Made by a program: the position numbers and the translations under genes | NCBI GenBank assembly: GCA_031278965.1 | Contig: JAITJJ010000225.1 | Coordinates: forward strand, 1 to 10,147 | DNA: 10,147 nt | Direction of reading: 5' to 3' | From: Deferribacteraceae bacterium | GTDB lineage: Bacteria; Chrysiogenota; Deferribacteres; Deferribacterales; JAISNW01 | Notes under the pieces: generated by a model | Seen by the model: only the letters and a program-made list of their open reading frames with translations | What the model was told of the DNA's origin: nothing | Databases searched by the model: none | Shown: positions 1 to 6,305 of the stretch, in pieces | Layout: each line of letters begins with the position of its first letter | How positions within the stretch are numbered: position 1 is the stretch's first letter

Positions 1-29
1 AAAAAGCTAAAGATAACCTGCGTATCTTT
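1..29 (-). terminator. Weak intrinsic terminator after the IclR gene
   Basis: A perfect 7-bp inverted repeat (AAAGATA at 9-15, TATCTTT at 23-29, 7-nt loop) is followed on the minus strand by AGC and then at least five T residues, which run to the window edge. It lies about 50 bp past the IclR stop codon, where the lipoprotein-IclR transcript would end. The stem is almost all A/T, so it would be a weak terminator, and the T-tract may continue outside the window. Confidence 0.45.
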
Positions 30-80
30 GCTTTATCCTCTAAGGCCTGTTCACTTTCCCGCGAAAACTTAATTACAGCT

Positions 81-863
81 CTACGATTCGTCATAACCGG
101 AGCGTTTGGAGATTTCCAAGGAATATTGGCTTAATATCGGAACTATCTTGTTTCTTATTTTATCCATGGAAAGACGGACTGCCGGAGCACTAATACTCAG
201 CGCTGCCACCGGTTGGGACTGAAAACCGTGTATAGCAACCGCAACAGAGCGGATGCCCATTTCCAACTCCTCATTGTCAATAGCATAGCCATTTTGGGCA
301 ACTTCCCGCAAAGAGCTTTTCAGGTCTGTAAAAGAAGTGATGGTATTAGGGGTGCAACGTGTAAGGCGCTTATGGTAATAGAGGGAAGTTAATGTTTTGC
401 CCGGAAGTTCCGCCAACAAAACTTTCCCCACATCTGTGGCGTGGGCGGGGAGACTCTTTCCTACCCTCGAGGCAACCCTCACCGGAGCAAGGGTTTCGGA
501 AACTCCGAGATACACGGCGCTTTCACCGTGTAAAAGCCCGATATAGGAAGATTCACCAAATTCCTGAGTTAATTTTTTCATAAAAGGTTTGGCAAGTGAG
601 AGCATACCAAACCTGTGTATGAACTTTTCTCCAAGATTAAAGATACCAAGCCCTAAACGGTAATTCTCTGTGACTGGGTTCTGCTCAATAAAACCTTTGG
701 AACAGAGCGTGGCAAGAAGCCTAAACACATTGTTCTTATGAAGCCCTACGGCATTGCTAAGCTCGGTAACTCCATATTCCTCTTTCGCATATGTCCTAAA
801 TACTTCAAAAAGTTGAAGCATATGATCTACAGAACGGGCAGGCTTATTGGCGGAATTCAGCAT
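81..863 (-). CDS. IclR-family transcriptional regulator
   Basis: This is a cytoplasmic DNA-binding regulator with the usual IclR length (260 aa) and two-domain plan. Residues about 10-80 form the N-terminal winged helix-turn-helix; the helix-turn-helix lies at 30-61, with the recognition helix near 41-52 (LHKNNVFRLL). Residues about 85-255 form the effector-binding domain, recognised by RVGKSLPAHATDVGKVLLA (133-151) and the NEELEMGIRSVAVAI segment (197-211), both hallmarks of the family. The effector cannot be read from sequence; the family typically senses small carboxylates or aromatic compounds. The ATG lies only 3 bp after the stop of the upstream lipoprotein gene, so the two are probably cotranscribed and translation may be coupled; the ribosome site is only a weak GGA. 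No catabolic gene adjoins it, so its target is unknown and could be its own operon or distant genes. Confidence 0.93.
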   Translation of the reverse strand: MLNSANKPARSVDHMLQLFEVFRTYAKEEYGVTELSNAVGLHKNNVFRLLATLCSKGFIEQNPVTENYRLGLGIFNLGEKFIHRFGMLSLAKPFMKKLTQEFGESSYIGLLHGESAVYLGVSETLAPVRVASRVGKSLPAHATDVGKVLLAELPGKTLTSLYYHKRLTRCTPNTITSFTDLKSSLREVAQNGYAIDNEELEMGIRSVAVAIHGFQSQPVAALSISAPAVRLSMDKIRNKIVPILSQYSLEISKRSGYDES

Positions 864-866
864 AGC

Positions 867-1463
867 TTATTCCAACTCTTCCGGCTCCTCTAGCGCTTCA
901 AGATCATAAGCCTCGGCTTCCAACTCTTCATCGGTAGCTTCAAGGATATCCGTTTCGCCTTCTGTGGCAGAAGTTTCTTGCTCAACAGGGGTTTCTTCCG
1001 GAACATATTCTTCCTCTGCAGGAACTTCCGGTTCAGGAACAGCTACAACATCGCTTGAGGTAGGCGTCCAAGCAGTGTCTGCAATGCTTGTGCCGCAAAC
1101 ATCAGCTATTCCAACATAATCCTGAAGAAAATATATTCCGTCCGGACGGTCTGTAGGAAGCCCGATCTTGCCGGGATTGGCAACGATGATTGTCCCCGTG
1201 ATTCCATAACCGCTGACTAAAGACCTTTTGTAAGGAACAAGGGACGTTTTCCCATTGTAGGAGATAACAGCACCGTCATCATTTGTGCTTGCACTGATCT
1301 TGCAGGGGGTAACGCAAACCTGATCGTTGACTATAAACTCTAAGTTTGTGGGGCAACTTGTAATGACAACGCCGCTATCACTAAACGGAAGAGCGTGCTC
1401 AAAGTGACACCCTGCTAGTGCAAACAGGGAAACAGCAAGAAGAACCGTTGATAAAAGCTTCAT
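867..1463 (-). CDS. Acidic-tailed lipoprotein of unknown function
   Basis: I do not recognise the family. The 198-aa protein has a short hydrophobic signal ending in a classical lipobox (FALAGC), with Cys19 as the predicted lipidation site, so it should be anchored to the inner or outer membrane. The mature domain has four more cysteines (about 37, 50, 54 and 123) that could form disulfides; the TPC within VNDQVCVTPCKI faintly recalls PEGA-type surface domains, a weak resemblance only. Roughly the last 56 residues are a low-complexity tail rich in Glu and Pro, with 25 acidic residues and no Lys or Arg. I chose ATG at 1463 because GGAG at 1473-1470 sits 6 nt upstream. An in-frame TTG at 1475 overlaps that ribosome site and is unlikely to be the start. 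It is the first gene of a probable pair with the IclR regulator. Confidence 0.75.
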   Translation of the reverse strand: MKLLSTVLLAVSLFALAGCHFEHALPFSDSGVVITSCPTNLEFIVNDQVCVTPCKISASTNDDGAVISYNGKTSLVPYKRSLVSGYGITGTIIVANPGKIGLPTDRPDGIYFLQDYVGIADVCGTSIADTAWTPTSSDVVAVPEPEVPAEEEYVPEETPVEQETSATEGETDILEATDEELEAEAYDLEALEEPEELE

Positions 1464-1542
1464 AAACATCTCCAATTTATGCTTAGAAATTAACTCATTC
1501 AGGCTCGCTTACCGATTAAGCAAGACGTGCCAACCGCACAAA

Positions 1543-1576
1543 ATTATATTTATCATATTAAGGTTAAAATAATCAA
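1543..1576 (-). promoter_or_regulatory. Candidate promoter for lipoprotein-IclR pair
   Basis: On the minus strand, TTGATT (1576-1571) is followed after 17 bp by ATAAAT (1553-1548). That -10 candidate overlaps a perfect TATAAT (1548-1543), which on its own lacks a good -35. Either -10 would give a leader of roughly 70-80 nt. The region is A/T-rich, so chance matches are likely. Confidence 0.33.
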
Positions 1577-1701
1577 GCTAAAAAAAATTAACAATGGAAA
1601 AAAATTTTAATCTTTACTCCTATAATTTTCTAAGGGTGCTGAAAATTCGGATAAGACGTTTAAAAATATAGGCAGGATAATGCGATTTAAATAAAAATTA
1701 G

Positions 1702-1729
1702 TTGCCAAAACAGGCAAAAAAAGTATACG
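1702..1729 (+). promoter_or_regulatory. Candidate promoter for scpA
   Basis: TTGCCA (1702-1707) and TATACG (1724-1729) are separated by 16 bp and lie about 55 bp before the scpA start. The -35 element is embedded in a 5-bp inverted repeat, TTGCC(1702-1706)/GGCAA(1713-1717), which could be an operator or chance. Confidence 0.35.
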
Positions 1730-1752
1730 TTGCAGTATAAATCTTGATGACC

Positions 1753-1773
1753 GGGCGGTTTGCCCTCGTTTTT
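1753..1773 (+). terminator. Terminator-like hairpin in scpA leader
   Basis: GGGC (1753-1756) pairs with GCCC (1762-1765) around a 5-nt loop, and five T residues follow at 1769-1773, ending just before the scpA Shine-Dalgarno. The stem is only four G/C pairs plus a possible G-U. It could weakly stop read-through from upstream, act as a leader attenuator, or be coincidental. Confidence 0.25.
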
Positions 1774-1779
1774 AGGAGG
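1774..1779 (+). promoter_or_regulatory. Shine-Dalgarno that fixes the scpA TTG start
   Basis: A perfect AGGAGG lies 5 nt before TTG at 1785. No ATG or GTG in the scpA frame has comparable support near the conserved N-terminus, so the TTG start is well supported by this site. Confidence 0.8.
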
Positions 1780-1784
1780 CGATT

Positions 1785-2477
1785 TTGGTTTTAGATGTCC
1801 ATATAGAGCGTTATGACGGACCCCTTGATCTGCTCATCCACCTTATTCACCGCCACGAGCTTGATATATTTGAGCTTAGCGTTTCGGACATTACGGATAA
1901 ATTTGTGGATGAGATTCGTTGCATGCAAGAGCTTGATATGGATGTAGCGGCGGAGTTTATTGAGCTTGCAAGCTATCTGATATACTTAAAGTCCCGCATG
2001 ATGCTCCCCGTTGCCTTTACCGACTTTCCAGAAGAGGATCCTGAAGCGGTGTTTGCAGGAAAGCTGCTGGAGCTTGCATTTACAAAGGAATTATCCGTAA
2101 ATTTGCAGCATCGGGAGGATTTGTCGGGTAAATTTCTGATAAGGCGGGAAACCCTCCTTATCCCCAGAGAGGCGCTTTTGCGGGGAGATCCGTTTATCCT
2201 TGCTGACCTCTTTTTTACGGCGGAAGACAATAAAATAGAAAAAAAGTTGGTAGTGGAGGATATGAGCGCCCAAGCCGAAGAGGTATCAAAAAAAACGACG
2301 GAGATACTTTTGGACAGAAAGGAAACGCTCTGGAGCTACCTTGCGGGCATCTTTTCTGATAGATTCCGTCAGGCGGTATCCTTCGGCACAGTGTTGGAAC
2401 TCACAAGGCAGAACAGAGTTTACTCCTATCAGGCTGAAAACTTTTCGGAAATACTGATAAAATCGGCAAAAGGGTAG
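1785..2477 (+). CDS. scpA: Segregation and condensation protein A
   Basis: ScpA is the kleisin subunit of the bacterial Smc-ScpA-ScpB condensin, which bridges the Smc heads and helps compact and separate newly replicated origins. The 230-aa length is normal. The N-terminal region carries the family signature RYDGPLDLLIHLIHRHELDI (9-28) and the AAEFIELASYLIYLKSRMMLP segment (55-75), part of the Smc-neck-binding helical domain. The middle (about 80-165) is variable linker that binds ScpB, and residues about 165-227 form the C-terminal winged helix that binds the Smc head, with FGTVLELTRQNRV at 200-212. Translation begins at TTG behind a strong AGGAGG. In many bacteria scpB follows directly; here the next gene is on the opposite strand, so scpB must lie elsewhere. 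The stop is only 15 bp from the convergent ccmA stop, with no clear terminator between them. Confidence 0.93.
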   Translation: MVLDVHIERYDGPLDLLIHLIHRHELDIFELSVSDITDKFVDEIRCMQELDMDVAAEFIELASYLIYLKSRMMLPVAFTDFPEEDPEAVFAGKLLELAFTKELSVNLQHREDLSGKFLIRRETLLIPREALLRGDPFILADLFFTAEDNKIEKKLVVEDMSAQAEEVSKKTTEILLDRKETLWSYLAGIFSDRFRQAVSFGTVLELTRQNRVYSYQAENFSEILIKSAKG

Positions 2478-2492
2478 AATTTAGAGTTATAT

Positions 2493-3191
2493 CTATGCAA
2501 TAGCTGTGTATATATCCGTGAACTCTCTTTCACTTTCAGGTTTTTCTGCAAAATAGGCGGTTTTGCCGCGGGACAGGATTAAAACTTTTGCTGCAAGCTC
2601 ATAGCCGAGGCTCAGATCATGCGTAACAAGGATAACAGCGGCGTTTTTTTGCGTCTGCTCTTTCAAGAGGGCGGTAAGCATCAGAGAAGCTTTGCGGTCA
2701 AGCCCTGTATACGGTTCATCCATTATAACAATCTCCGGATCATTTAAAAGCGCCCTTGCAATACTTGTGCGCTGCAGCATCCCCCTTGAATAAGAGCTCA
2801 CAGGATCATGCATCCGCTTTGCCATATCCAAACGTTTTAACAGCTCTTCCGCGCGCTTGCGCGGTTCGGGAACATCATAAAGCCCAGCATAATGGATAAG
2901 ATTTTCAAGGGCGGAAAACCCGTCATACAGAAACGATTGGTGGGAGATAACCCCAAGTTTTTTCCGGTAATCATCCCCCGCATCTTTAACTGCCCTGCCT
3001 TTATAATATAGTGCGCCGCGGGTGAGCTTAATCTGCCCGGAGAGAGCTTTTAAGAAGGTGGATTTCCCCGCGCCGTTAGCTCCGAATACGGAGAGAAAAT
3101 CCCCCTCGTTTATCTCTATATCCACCCCTTCAAGGGCGGGTTTTTCACCATATCTCTTAGTGAGCCCGATTGCGGAGAGGTACGGCTGCAT
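2493..3191 (-). CDS. ccmA: Haem ABC transporter ATP-binding protein CcmA
   Basis: This is the cytoplasmic ATPase of the CcmABC(D) complex of System I cytochrome c maturation; ATP hydrolysis releases haem-loaded CcmE from CcmC. The 232-aa protein shows Walker A GANGAGKST (37-45), a Q-loop at Gln85, the signature YSRGMLQR (134-141, the SRGM form typical of CcmA rather than SGGQ), Walker B IVIMDEP (154-160) and the switch His191. I start it at ATG 3191, not at the in-frame codon at 3248, because the protein then begins just before the ABC domain and overlaps the ccmF stop as TGATG, a usual coupling arrangement. It is the last gene of the ccmE-ccmF-ccmA unit. Its membrane partners CcmB and CcmC are not encoded next to it. 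A different ABC ATPase is possible, but signature and context favour CcmA. Confidence 0.88.
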   Translation of the reverse strand: MQPYLSAIGLTKRYGEKPALEGVDIEINEGDFLSVFGANGAGKSTFLKALSGQIKLTRGALYYKGRAVKDAGDDYRKKLGVISHQSFLYDGFSALENLIHYAGLYDVPEPRKRAEELLKRLDMAKRMHDPVSSYSRGMLQRTSIARALLNDPEIVIMDEPYTGLDRKASLMLTALLKEQTQKNAAVILVTHDLSLGYELAAKVLILSRGKTAYFAEKPESEREFTDIYTAIA

Positions 3192-5083
3192 CAGCGTTTT
3201 ATCGCCGCGTATATTGCGCCTAAGCACATCATAATACTGCCCACCCATATCCAGATAATAAGCGGCTGAAAGATAAGTTTTAGGGAAACAAGGTTCTCTT
3301 TTGTGTCAAAACCTTGCAGGATTGCGTAAATATCCCCTCTGGGAAGCGAATAATACGCCACCTCTCCATAGACGTGATCGTTATTATTATACATCCTGAT
3401 TTCTGGGTAGAGGTTTGTTAAAAATCCGCCCTCCGTCTCCACATACAGGGGGATATAGTCAGAGCTGTAGTTTGCAGTATTTTCCTGCATGAGTTCCCCG
3501 ACACTTACACTATACCTCCCGAAATTCACCACGCTTGAAAAAGAGGTATTCTTTTCAAGCTCCGTATTATAAAAGGCGGAGTATATTACCCCGTAGGAGA
3601 GGATTGCAAGCCCTATATGAACAATAACCGCCCCGGCATACCGCTTATTTTTCAGGAGTATCCCAATTCCCGCTTTATATACCGATTTAACTAGGGTGAT
3701 GAGAAAAACCGACAGCATAATGGATGTGGCAAAGGTCAGCACCACCGACTCTGCTTTCGTGAAACCCAAGATTATAGGAAATGCGGTGATAAGCACAGCA
3801 AGAATAAAAGCGGGAATATAGGTTTTTAAGAATTGGGATGATTTGGTTTCCCCGTATGTAAGAGCCGGAGCAAAGCTAGCCATAAAAAAGATGACTGTAA
3901 AAAATACAACCGACACCACATTGTAAGGTCGCTGTCCCATAGAAATCTTGCTGCCGAACAACTCCGAAAAAACGGGGAGCATAGTATAAAAGATAAGGGC
4001 TATCGTCAGGGCAGCAAAACAGAGCAATCCCACGAAAAAGACCCCCTCTTTTGAAGTAAAGTTAAAGTCCGCCTTGTCCTCTAAAATCCCTCTGTTTTTA
4101 AAGACAATTATAAGGAAAGCCGCCTCGGTAAGCACTATAAAAAAGATAAAATACATACCGAGCGGGGATTCACCGAAAGAGTGAACAGAATCCGTCATTA
4201 TGCCTGACCTTGTAAGGAATGTGCCGAAGATGGTAAGCTCAAAGGTGATAAGGATTAAAAAGAACCCCCAGCCCCGCAGTTTATCCTTTCTTTCATACAT
4301 TATCGCCGCGTGGATAAATGCCGTGGCCGTTATCCAAGGGAATAAAGATGCGTTTTCCACCGGGTCCCAAGCCCAATATCCTCCCCAGCCAAGCTCCACA
4401 TACGCCCACCATGCTCCGAGCACAATTCCCGCCGTAAGGAAAACCCATGTTATAAGCGTCCAGATTCTGGTCCTCTTAATCCAAACAGAGGAGACATCAT
4501 GGTTGCAAAGGGCTGAAAAAGCGTGGGCAAAGGTAACGGTAAAGCCCACAAAACCGATATATAACAAGGGGGGGTGAATCATCATACCAGGATTTTGCAG
4601 CATAGGGTTCAGCCCCCGCCCGTCATTAGGGGTAAAAACCAGCATCTCAAAAAGCGGCGTAACCGCCGTGCAGAGGAATAAAAAGAAAGTTGCGGTAAAA
4701 ACGATCACCATTAAGATGTAAGATTGATAGTTAAGGCTGCCCGACCTAAGCCTAAAGAGTTCCACAGAAGCGCATATTGATGCGAGGAAACTCCAGAACA
4801 GCATAGAGCCAGACTGTCCCGCCCATAGTGCGGAAAGTTTATATACTAAAGGGAGCGACCTATCCGTATAACTTGCAACATAGAGAAATCTAAAATCACT
4901 CCCCACCAGGGCGTGAAGGAGCGCCAATACGGCGAGGGTTATAAAAAAAGTCTGTAAGGCGGCAAGATAGCGGGCTAGCTTAAATATGGATTCGCTCTTT
5001 ATGCTTATGGCGTATATAAGGGAGGCGAAAGCGATGATCCCCGTAATCACTCCTAAAAATTGAACTGTCTGTCCTATATTCAT
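3191..5083 (-). CDS. ccmF: Cytochrome c haem lyase subunit CcmF
   Basis: CcmF is a large polytopic inner-membrane protein that takes haem from CcmE and helps attach it to apocytochrome c. At 630 aa with many hydrophobic segments along its length it is full length. The periplasmic WWD haem-handling motif is at 233-250 (WGGYWAWDPVENASLFPW). The four histidines known to matter in the E. coli protein have clear counterparts: His170 (MIHPPLLYIG), His258 (AFIHAA), His301 (DSVHSFGESP) and His489 (VIVHIG). A soluble stretch of about 95 residues (505-600) precedes the last transmembrane helix. The ATG overlaps the ccmE stop as ATGA, and its own stop overlaps the ccmA start, so the three genes are almost certainly one translationally coupled operon. 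The WWD motif is shared with CcmC and NrfE; length and layout fit CcmF, although an NrfE-type paralogue cannot be fully excluded. Confidence 0.95.
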   Translation of the reverse strand: MNIGQTVQFLGVITGIIAFASLIYAISIKSESIFKLARYLAALQTFFITLAVLALLHALVGSDFRFLYVASYTDRSLPLVYKLSALWAGQSGSMLFWSFLASICASVELFRLRSGSLNYQSYILMVIVFTATFFLFLCTAVTPLFEMLVFTPNDGRGLNPMLQNPGMMIHPPLLYIGFVGFTVTFAHAFSALCNHDVSSVWIKRTRIWTLITWVFLTAGIVLGAWWAYVELGWGGYWAWDPVENASLFPWITATAFIHAAIMYERKDKLRGWGFFLILITFELTIFGTFLTRSGIMTDSVHSFGESPLGMYFIFFIVLTEAAFLIIVFKNRGILEDKADFNFTSKEGVFFVGLLCFAALTIALIFYTMLPVFSELFGSKISMGQRPYNVVSVVFFTVIFFMASFAPALTYGETKSSQFLKTYIPAFILAVLITAFPIILGFTKAESVVLTFATSIMLSVFLITLVKSVYKAGIGILLKNKRYAGAVIVHIGLAILSYGVIYSAFYNTELEKNTSFSSVVNFGRYSVSVGELMQENTANYSSDYIPLYVETEGGFLTNLYPEIRMYNNNDHVYGEVAYYSLPRGDIYAILQGFDTKENLVSLKLIFQPLIIWIWVGSIMMCLGAIYAAIKR

Positions 5084-5538
5084 TGAATATTGCCGCCGGT
5101 GGATATAGTCTCTGCCGCGGCGCTCTCACCGGGCGGAACCTCTACCTCATATTTTGATGGGCATTTTGCCAAGAGTTTTTTGGCGGTAAATAGATTTTGG
5201 GAAGGATCAAAACTACCCTCCACCACAACAGAGGCTCCCTCTTCAAGACCGTCAGGTATGGAACCGTAATATTCGCAATTTATCACAGAGCCCTCTCCGT
5301 GCGGAGATTCTGACATTTCAAATTTAGCGACTTTGTTCAGCCGATCTATTGCGGCGATATTTTCGGTGACATAGCCCGCCACCCGCAAGCCTTTTGCAAG
5401 CTCTGTTTTATCGGCAGTAAGAAGCTCCGATACCTCAAGATAATATACCTTGTCGCCGTCAAAGCCTGACAGCACAAGATAAAGGAGCGCCGCCGCAACC
5501 AGAGCAAAGGCAACGGTGTATTTTACATAGTTTTTCAT
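5080..5538 (-). CDS. ccmE: Haem chaperone CcmE, cysteine (CxxxY) variant
   Basis: CcmE is a membrane-anchored periplasmic chaperone that binds haem covalently and carries it from CcmC to CcmF. The 152-aa protein has one N-terminal transmembrane helix (about 6-24) and then the beta-barrel domain, recognisable by LRVAGYVTENIAA (51-63), CEYYGSIPDGLEEG (88-101) and VVVEGSFDPSQNLFTAKKLLAK (104-125). Where the E. coli protein has LAKHDENY, with haem bound to the His, this one has LAKCPSKY: Cys126 replaces His and Tyr130 is kept. This CxxxY form is established in Desulfovibrio and archaeal Ccm systems. I place the start at ATG 5538, since the protein then begins right before the membrane helix and a GGGGGA sits 3 nt upstream; an extension to 5613 would add 25 residues that overlap the promoter candidate. 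It is the first gene of the operon. Confidence 0.92.
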   Translation of the reverse strand: MKNYVKYTVAFALVAAALLYLVLSGFDGDKVYYLEVSELLTADKTELAKGLRVAGYVTENIAAIDRLNKVAKFEMSESPHGEGSVINCEYYGSIPDGLEEGASVVVEGSFDPSQNLFTAKKLLAKCPSKYEVEVPPGESAAAETISTGGNIQ

Positions 5539-5584
5539 CTGTCCCCCAATACTAAGATAGCAAAACTTTTTAATTTTGGAAACA

Positions 5585-5613
5585 AGCATAATGCGCGTTA
5601 TTTTTAACGACAA
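5585..5613 (-). promoter_or_regulatory. Probable promoter of ccmE-ccmF-ccmA
   Basis: On the minus strand, TTGTCG (5613-5608) and TATGCT (5590-5585) are separated by the ideal 17 bp. The predicted transcript start is about 40 nt before the ccmE ATG, a sensible leader length. A 14-bp palindrome lies in the spacer and is listed separately. Confidence 0.45.
5596..5609. repeat. Palindrome within the ccm promoter
   Basis: CGTTA (5596-5600) and TAACG (5605-5609) form a perfect 5-bp inverted repeat around TTTT. It sits between the -35 and -10 candidates and touches the -35, where a repressor would block transcription. It may be an operator; no known regulator consensus is recognised. Confidence 0.3.
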
Positions 5614-5764
5614 TGTTATTAAGGATAAAGTTCATATATTATTCTCTCATTAAAGTTCGCTGGACCCTCTAAGACTTGTTCAAGCCTTTCTTGACGCACA
5701 CTATAAAAAAATAACGACCGAAAAAGTCTTTTAAGAGAACCCAAGCCAACCAGCCTTTCTGTCG

Positions 5765-5791
5765 CGGGCGGAGAACCCTGCCATCCGCCCG
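5765..5791. repeat. Perfect 8-bp inverted repeat, possible RNA hairpin
   Basis: CGGGCGGA (5765-5772) pairs perfectly with TCCGCCCG (5784-5791) around an 11-nt loop. It is about 90 bp beyond the yjbQ-like stop on the minus strand and could stabilise or help end that transcript. There is no T-tract directly after it on either strand, so it is not a standard intrinsic terminator; a run of seven T residues appears on the minus strand only much further on (5711-5705). Confidence 0.5.
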
Positions 5792-5882
5792 TTCATAAAA
5801 AGGGAATTTTTAACGACCCGCAGTTTCACGCTTTTTTGACAGTCTGAAGTTTGGAGCGAAGGGGAATTTTAAACTGCCTCGC

Positions 5883-6299
5883 CTACTCCCCTATGATTTT
5901 CACTAGCACCCGTTTATCGCGCATACCGTCAAATTCGCCGTAGAATATCTGCTCCCACCTTCCAAAGTCAAGTTTGCCGCCAGTGACGGCCGCAACAACT
6001 TCTCGCCCCATAACGGTACGTTTTAGATGGGCGTCCGCATTGTCCTCATATCCGTTATGGTCGTATTGATCATACGGTTTCTCCGGTGCCAGCTTTTCAA
6101 GCCAACGTTCAAAATCGCGGTGCAGACCGCTCTCATCATCATTGATGAAGATGCTTGAGGTGATATGCATTGTATTCACAAGGCATAAACCCTCACGGAT
6201 TCCGCTCTCCGTGAGGGCGGCTTCAACCTGCGGCGTGATATTGATATAAGCGCGGCGGGTTTTGGTGCTAAAGTGCAGCTCTTTGCGGTAGGATTTCAT
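5883..6299 (-). CDS. YjbQ/UPF0047 family protein
   Basis: This is a small cytoplasmic protein of the YjbQ family, often annotated as secondary thiamine-phosphate synthase because members show weak activity of that kind; the real cellular role is unsettled. At 138 aa it has the family's typical length and motifs: MHITSSIFINDDES (44-57), HNGYEDNADAHLKRTVMGRE (81-100) and WEQIFYGEFDGMRDKRVLVK (115-134). The His residues (45, 81 and 91) and the acidic residues near 122-124 lie in the family's conserved positions. The usual INENE after the first motif reads INDDE here. The ATG lies 6 bp after the CoA-transferase stop, and the only weak ribosome site (GGAC) lies inside the end of that gene, so translation is probably coupled. 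It is the last gene of the radical SAM-CoA-transferase-yjbQ unit. Confidence 0.88.
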   Translation of the reverse strand: MKSYRKELHFSTKTRRAYINITPQVEAALTESGIREGLCLVNTMHITSSIFINDDESGLHRDFERWLEKLAPEKPYDQYDHNGYEDNADAHLKRTVMGREVVAAVTGGKLDFGRWEQIFYGEFDGMRDKRVLVKIIGE

Positions 6300-6305
6300 T
6301 GGTTA

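Larger units (their letters stand above)
1464..1784. other. AT-rich divergent intergenic region
   Basis: This 321-bp region between the lipoprotein gene (minus) and scpA (plus) has no convincing reading frame or RNA gene. It contains one promoter candidate for each direction (listed separately), a hairpin just before the scpA ribosome site, and a small inverted repeat GCTTA(1507-1511)/TAAGC(1517-1521) in the likely 5' leader of the lipoprotein transcript. The centre (about 1540-1700) is strongly A/T-rich, as expected for back-to-back promoters. Confidence 0.6.
5539..5882. other. Intergenic stretch, possible dispersed repeat
   Basis: These 344 bp hold the probable ccm promoter near the left end but no normal gene. 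Readable fragments occur on the minus strand: a 45-codon stretch (5868-5731) containing an ATG at 5796, and an overlapping 57-codon frame without ATG (5792-5619) in a different register that continues it. Neither has a ribosome site, and I cannot assign either to a family. The stretch also has direct repeats (TTTTTAACGAC at 5601-5611 and 5807-5817; GGGAATTTT at 5802-5810 and 5862-5870) and inverted repeats (5765-5791; GCAGTTT 5820-5826 with AAACTGC 5871-5877). The combination looks like a non-autonomous or dispersed intergenic element or a decayed gene, which is an inference. Confidence 0.4.

Noticed and set aside
1518..1536. Minus-strand TGGCACG...TTGC resembling a sigma-54 promoter upstream of the lipoprotein gene
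   Set aside because: GG and GC are 8 nt apart instead of the required 10, so the element should not be functional as sigma-54.
3191..3248. Longer CcmA with 19 extra N-terminal residues
   Set aside because: The extra residues lie inside the ccmF coding region, resemble nothing in ABC proteins, and the ATG at 3191 sits at the coupled TGATG junction.
4200..4577. 125-codon plus-strand open frame within ccmF
   Set aside because: It is antisense to the conserved WWD region of ccmF and has no recognisable protein features; a shadow frame.
5539..5613. Longer CcmE with 25 extra N-terminal residues
   Set aside because: The extension overlaps the promoter candidate, and the internal ATG has a G-rich ribosome site and begins right before the membrane anchor.
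5705..5730. Possible terminator on the minus strand (GAC/GTC stem with T7 tract)
   Set aside because: The stem is only 3 bp, too weak to call, although the T-run itself is real.
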